This document shows, piece after piece, positions 62,500 to 64,000 of a stretch of 64,000 bases of DNA (its first letter is position 1; every line of letters starts with the position of its first letter). Origin of the DNA: Miltoncostaea marina (GTDB lineage: Bacteria > Actinomycetota > Thermoleophilia > Miltoncostaeales > Miltoncostaeaceae); the NCBI RefSeq assembly GCF_018141525.1, contig NZ_CP064655.1:3194501-3258500 (forward strand), read 5' to 3'. Made by a program: the position numbers and the translations under genes. Below the pieces are notes generated by a model that was not told where the DNA came from, ran no database searches, and saw only the letters and a program-made list of their open reading frames with translations.

Positions 62500-63563
62500 A
62501 GGTCGTCTCGGTGGTGGGGAACCGCCCGCAGTTCGTGAAGGCGGCGCCGCTGTCGCGCGCGCTGCGCGCCCGGGTCGACGAGGTGCTCGTGCACAGCGGC
62601 CAGCACTACGACCCCGAGCTGGCCGACCTCTTCTTCGACGAGCTCGGCGTGCCCCGGCCCGACCACGCGCTCGAGGTGGGCCACGGCACGCCCGTCACCC
62701 AGCTGGCCGTGATGCTGCAGCGGCTCGAGCCGCTGCTCGCGGCCGAGCGGCCCGACATGGTGCTCGTCTACGGGGACACCACGACGACGCTCGCCGGGGC
62801 CCTGGCCGCGGCGAAGCTCGGCGTGCCGCTGGGCCACGTCGAGGCCGGCCTGCGCTCGTTCGACCGCTCGATGCCGGAGGAGCAGAACCGGGTGGTCGCC
62901 GACCACCTCTCGTCGCTGCTCCTGTGCCCCACCGACACCGCCGTGGAGAACCTCGCCCGCGAGGGCGTCGTCGCGGGCGTCCACCAGGTGGGCGACGTGA
63001 TGCTGGACGCGTCCCGCATGTTCGCGCCCGCCGCGGCGGCCCGGCCCGGCCCGGCCGCCCTCGGCCTCGAGCCCGGCCGCTACCTGCTCGTCACGGTGCA
63101 CCGCGCGGCCGCCACCGACACCGAGGCGGCCCTCGACGCCCTCGTGGAGGTGCTGCGCGCGATCGACGAGCCGGCGGTCTTCCCCGTGCACCCGCGCACG
63201 CGCCACCGGCTGGAGGCGACCGGCCGCTGGGACGCGCTGGCCGGCCACCCCACGCTGCGGCTCTCGCCGCCGGTCGGCTACCTCGACTTCACGGCCCTCC
63301 TCATGTCGGCGCGCGCGGTGGTGACCGACTCGGGCGGCGTGCAGAAGGAGGCCTACTTCCACGGCGTCCCCTGCGTGACCCTGCGCGACACCACCGAGTG
63401 GGTGGAGACGGTCGAGGGCGGCTTCAACCACCTGACCGGCATGGACCCGGCCCGGGTGCGGGCGGCCCTGGCGGACCTCGCCATGCCCGCCGAGCGCCCG
63501 CCGTACTACGGCGACGGCCGGGCCGCCGAGCGCATCGCCGCGGCGGTCGCCGCGGCGGCCTGA
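62496..63563 (+). CDS. wecB: UDP-N-acetylglucosamine 2-epimerase (non-hydrolysing)
   Basis: 355 residues; ATG 62496 overlaps the ccdA stop. GT-B fold: VVGNRPQFVKAAPLSRAL, HSGQHYDPELADLFFDELG, VYGDTTTTLAGALAAAK, GHVEAGLRSFDRSMPEE, and in the C-terminal half VHRAAATDTE, FPVHPRTRHRL, DSGGVQKEAYFHGVP and TEWVETVEGG. It interconverts UDP-GlcNAc and UDP-ManNAc for surface polysaccharide or wall teichuronic-type polymers. No other sugar-nucleotide gene adjoins it in the window. Confidence 0.95.
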   Translation: MKVVSVVGNRPQFVKAAPLSRALRARVDEVLVHSGQHYDPELADLFFDELGVPRPDHALEVGHGTPVTQLAVMLQRLEPLLAAERPDMVLVYGDTTTTLAGALAAAKLGVPLGHVEAGLRSFDRSMPEEQNRVVADHLSSLLLCPTDTAVENLAREGVVAGVHQVGDVMLDASRMFAPAAAARPGPAALGLEPGRYLLVTVHRAAATDTEAALDALVEVLRAIDEPAVFPVHPRTRHRLEATGRWDALAGHPTLRLSPPVGYLDFTALLMSARAVVTDSGGVQKEAYFHGVPCVTLRDTTEWVETVEGGFNHLTGMDPARVRAALADLAMPAERPPYYGDGRAAERIAAAVAAAA

Positions 63564-63670
63564 GCACGGGGCGCCCTGCCGATCGGCGGGCGCGATCCCG
63601 ACCGGGGGCGGGCCAAGCCTCGACCATCGGCCAGTTCCCGCGGGCGCCCTCGGCGGAGCAGGCTGCCGCA

Positions 63671-63676
63671 TACACT
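63671..63676 (+). promoter_or_regulatory. -10-like TACACT before the last gene
   Basis: TACACT lies 36 bases before ATG 63713, giving a short leader. The 149 bases between the wecB stop and this gene show no other clear element. Confidence 0.35.
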
Positions 63677-63712
63677 GCCCGCGGTATCTCCACGTCCCAG
63701 GCGGCCGCCCAC

Positions 63713-64000
63713 ATGATGCATCGCTCGTCCTCCCGCCCCCGTCTCGCCGCGTCGCTCGGCGCGGCCGCGCTCGGGCTGCTCGTCGCGGCCGGGTCCGCGC
63801 TCGGCGTCTCGGCGCCCGGCGGGCTCGGCACGGCCAACGCGCGCAACGACGCGGGGCCCTGGACGTTCACCTGGTCGGCCCCGGCCGACGCGGAGCCGGG
63901 CGTCTCGTACATCGGCGGGCTGACGACCGACCCGGCCGGCGAGCCGGCGACGCCGCTCGGGACGGGCACCTCGTTCCAGACGGAGGTCGCCGACGGGCCC
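63713..64000 (+). CDS. Exported protein, N-terminal fragment
   Basis: Open from ATG 63713 (a second ATG directly follows) to the window end, 96 codons. A classic signal peptide: basic start (MHRSSSRPRLAAS), hydrophobic core (LGAAALGLLVAAGSALGVSA). The following ~55 residues look like the start of a beta-sandwich domain (GPWTFTWSAPADAEPGVSY) of the fibronectin III/Ig type. Probably a secreted or cell-surface protein; the family cannot be assigned from this part. Confidence 0.65.
   Translation, partial: MMHRSSSRPRLAASLGAAALGLLVAAGSALGVSAPGGLGTANARNDAGPWTFTWSAPADAEPGVSYIGGLTTDPAGEPATPLGTGTSFQTEVADGP

Overview
The window is very GC-rich bacterial chromosome with dense gene packing, frequent GTG starts and 4-base ATGA/GTGA stop-start overlaps. 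The gene set suggests an aerobic, nitrate-respiring actinobacterium. It includes a futalosine-route menaquinone pathway, a split cytochrome b complex with a c-type domain fused to subunit IV, a mycobacterial-type bifunctional dCTP deaminase/dUTPase, ATP-dependent PEP carboxykinase and a tRNA gene without encoded CCA. A deep-branching class such as Thermoleophilia is the best guess. This is an inference from gene content; no marker gene here fixes the taxonomy.

Layout. 1-4.8 kb: the end of pckA, a DUF4242-cyclase fusion coupled to a receiver-flavoprotein fusion, a crotonase and a ketopantoate reductase. 4.9-6.1 kb: two paralogous exported proteins. 6.2-8.4 kb (minus): an aminotransferase and D-Ala-D-Ala ligase. 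8.5-12.1 kb: GtrA and two membrane glycosyltransferases, followed by the remains of a GNAT acetyltransferase. 12.4-14.8 kb (minus): a methyltransferase, a YmdB phosphodiesterase and an M23-like membrane protein. 14.9-17.5 kb: an ABC exporter pair and a YdcZ protein. 17.4-19.5 kb (minus): aat, a lysyl-oxidase-like protein and an SDR-like protein.

19.5-33.1 kb is a co-directional run of respiratory biogenesis genes: hemB, a fused AhbA-AhbB-like protein, hemL, a prenyl-synthase-like protein, ubiD, the Rieske/cytochrome b/subunit IV-cytochrome c complex, ubiX, menG, a polyprenyl synthase, a radical-SAM-less MqnE-like protein, mqnA, mqnC, a rhodanese and a membrane protein. A possible aminodeoxyfutalosine deaminase lies nearby at 36.2 kb. 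33.1-38.2 kb holds a zinc-ribbon protein, lipA, dcd, tatA, the amidohydrolase, a TPR protein and tRNA-Lys(CTT). 38.2-47 kb is narGHJI with narK, and a divergent regulator with a possible metal site. 47-51.5 kb: an MgtE-like transporter, an MFS protein, a YbhN-like protein and an eRF1-like protein. 51.5-56.6 kb (minus) is an unusual operon: AMP-forming acyl-CoA synthetase (frameshifted as read), E1-alpha, E1-beta, E2 and an acyl carrier protein. 56.8-64 kb: PEP synthase, an SDR, Hsp20, class I aldolase, CcdA, UDP-GlcNAc epimerase and the start of an exported protein.

Points that recur across the window: (1) several genes have no usable ATG/GTG/TTG and appear to start at CTG, usually inside a CTGA overlap with the preceding stop; (2) many transcription-unit heads have a TANNNT hexamer 6-10 bases before the start codon, which suggests leaderless mRNAs; (3) several proteins keep a family fold but lack its catalytic residues. 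No CRISPR array, insertion sequence, prophage or defence island was seen.
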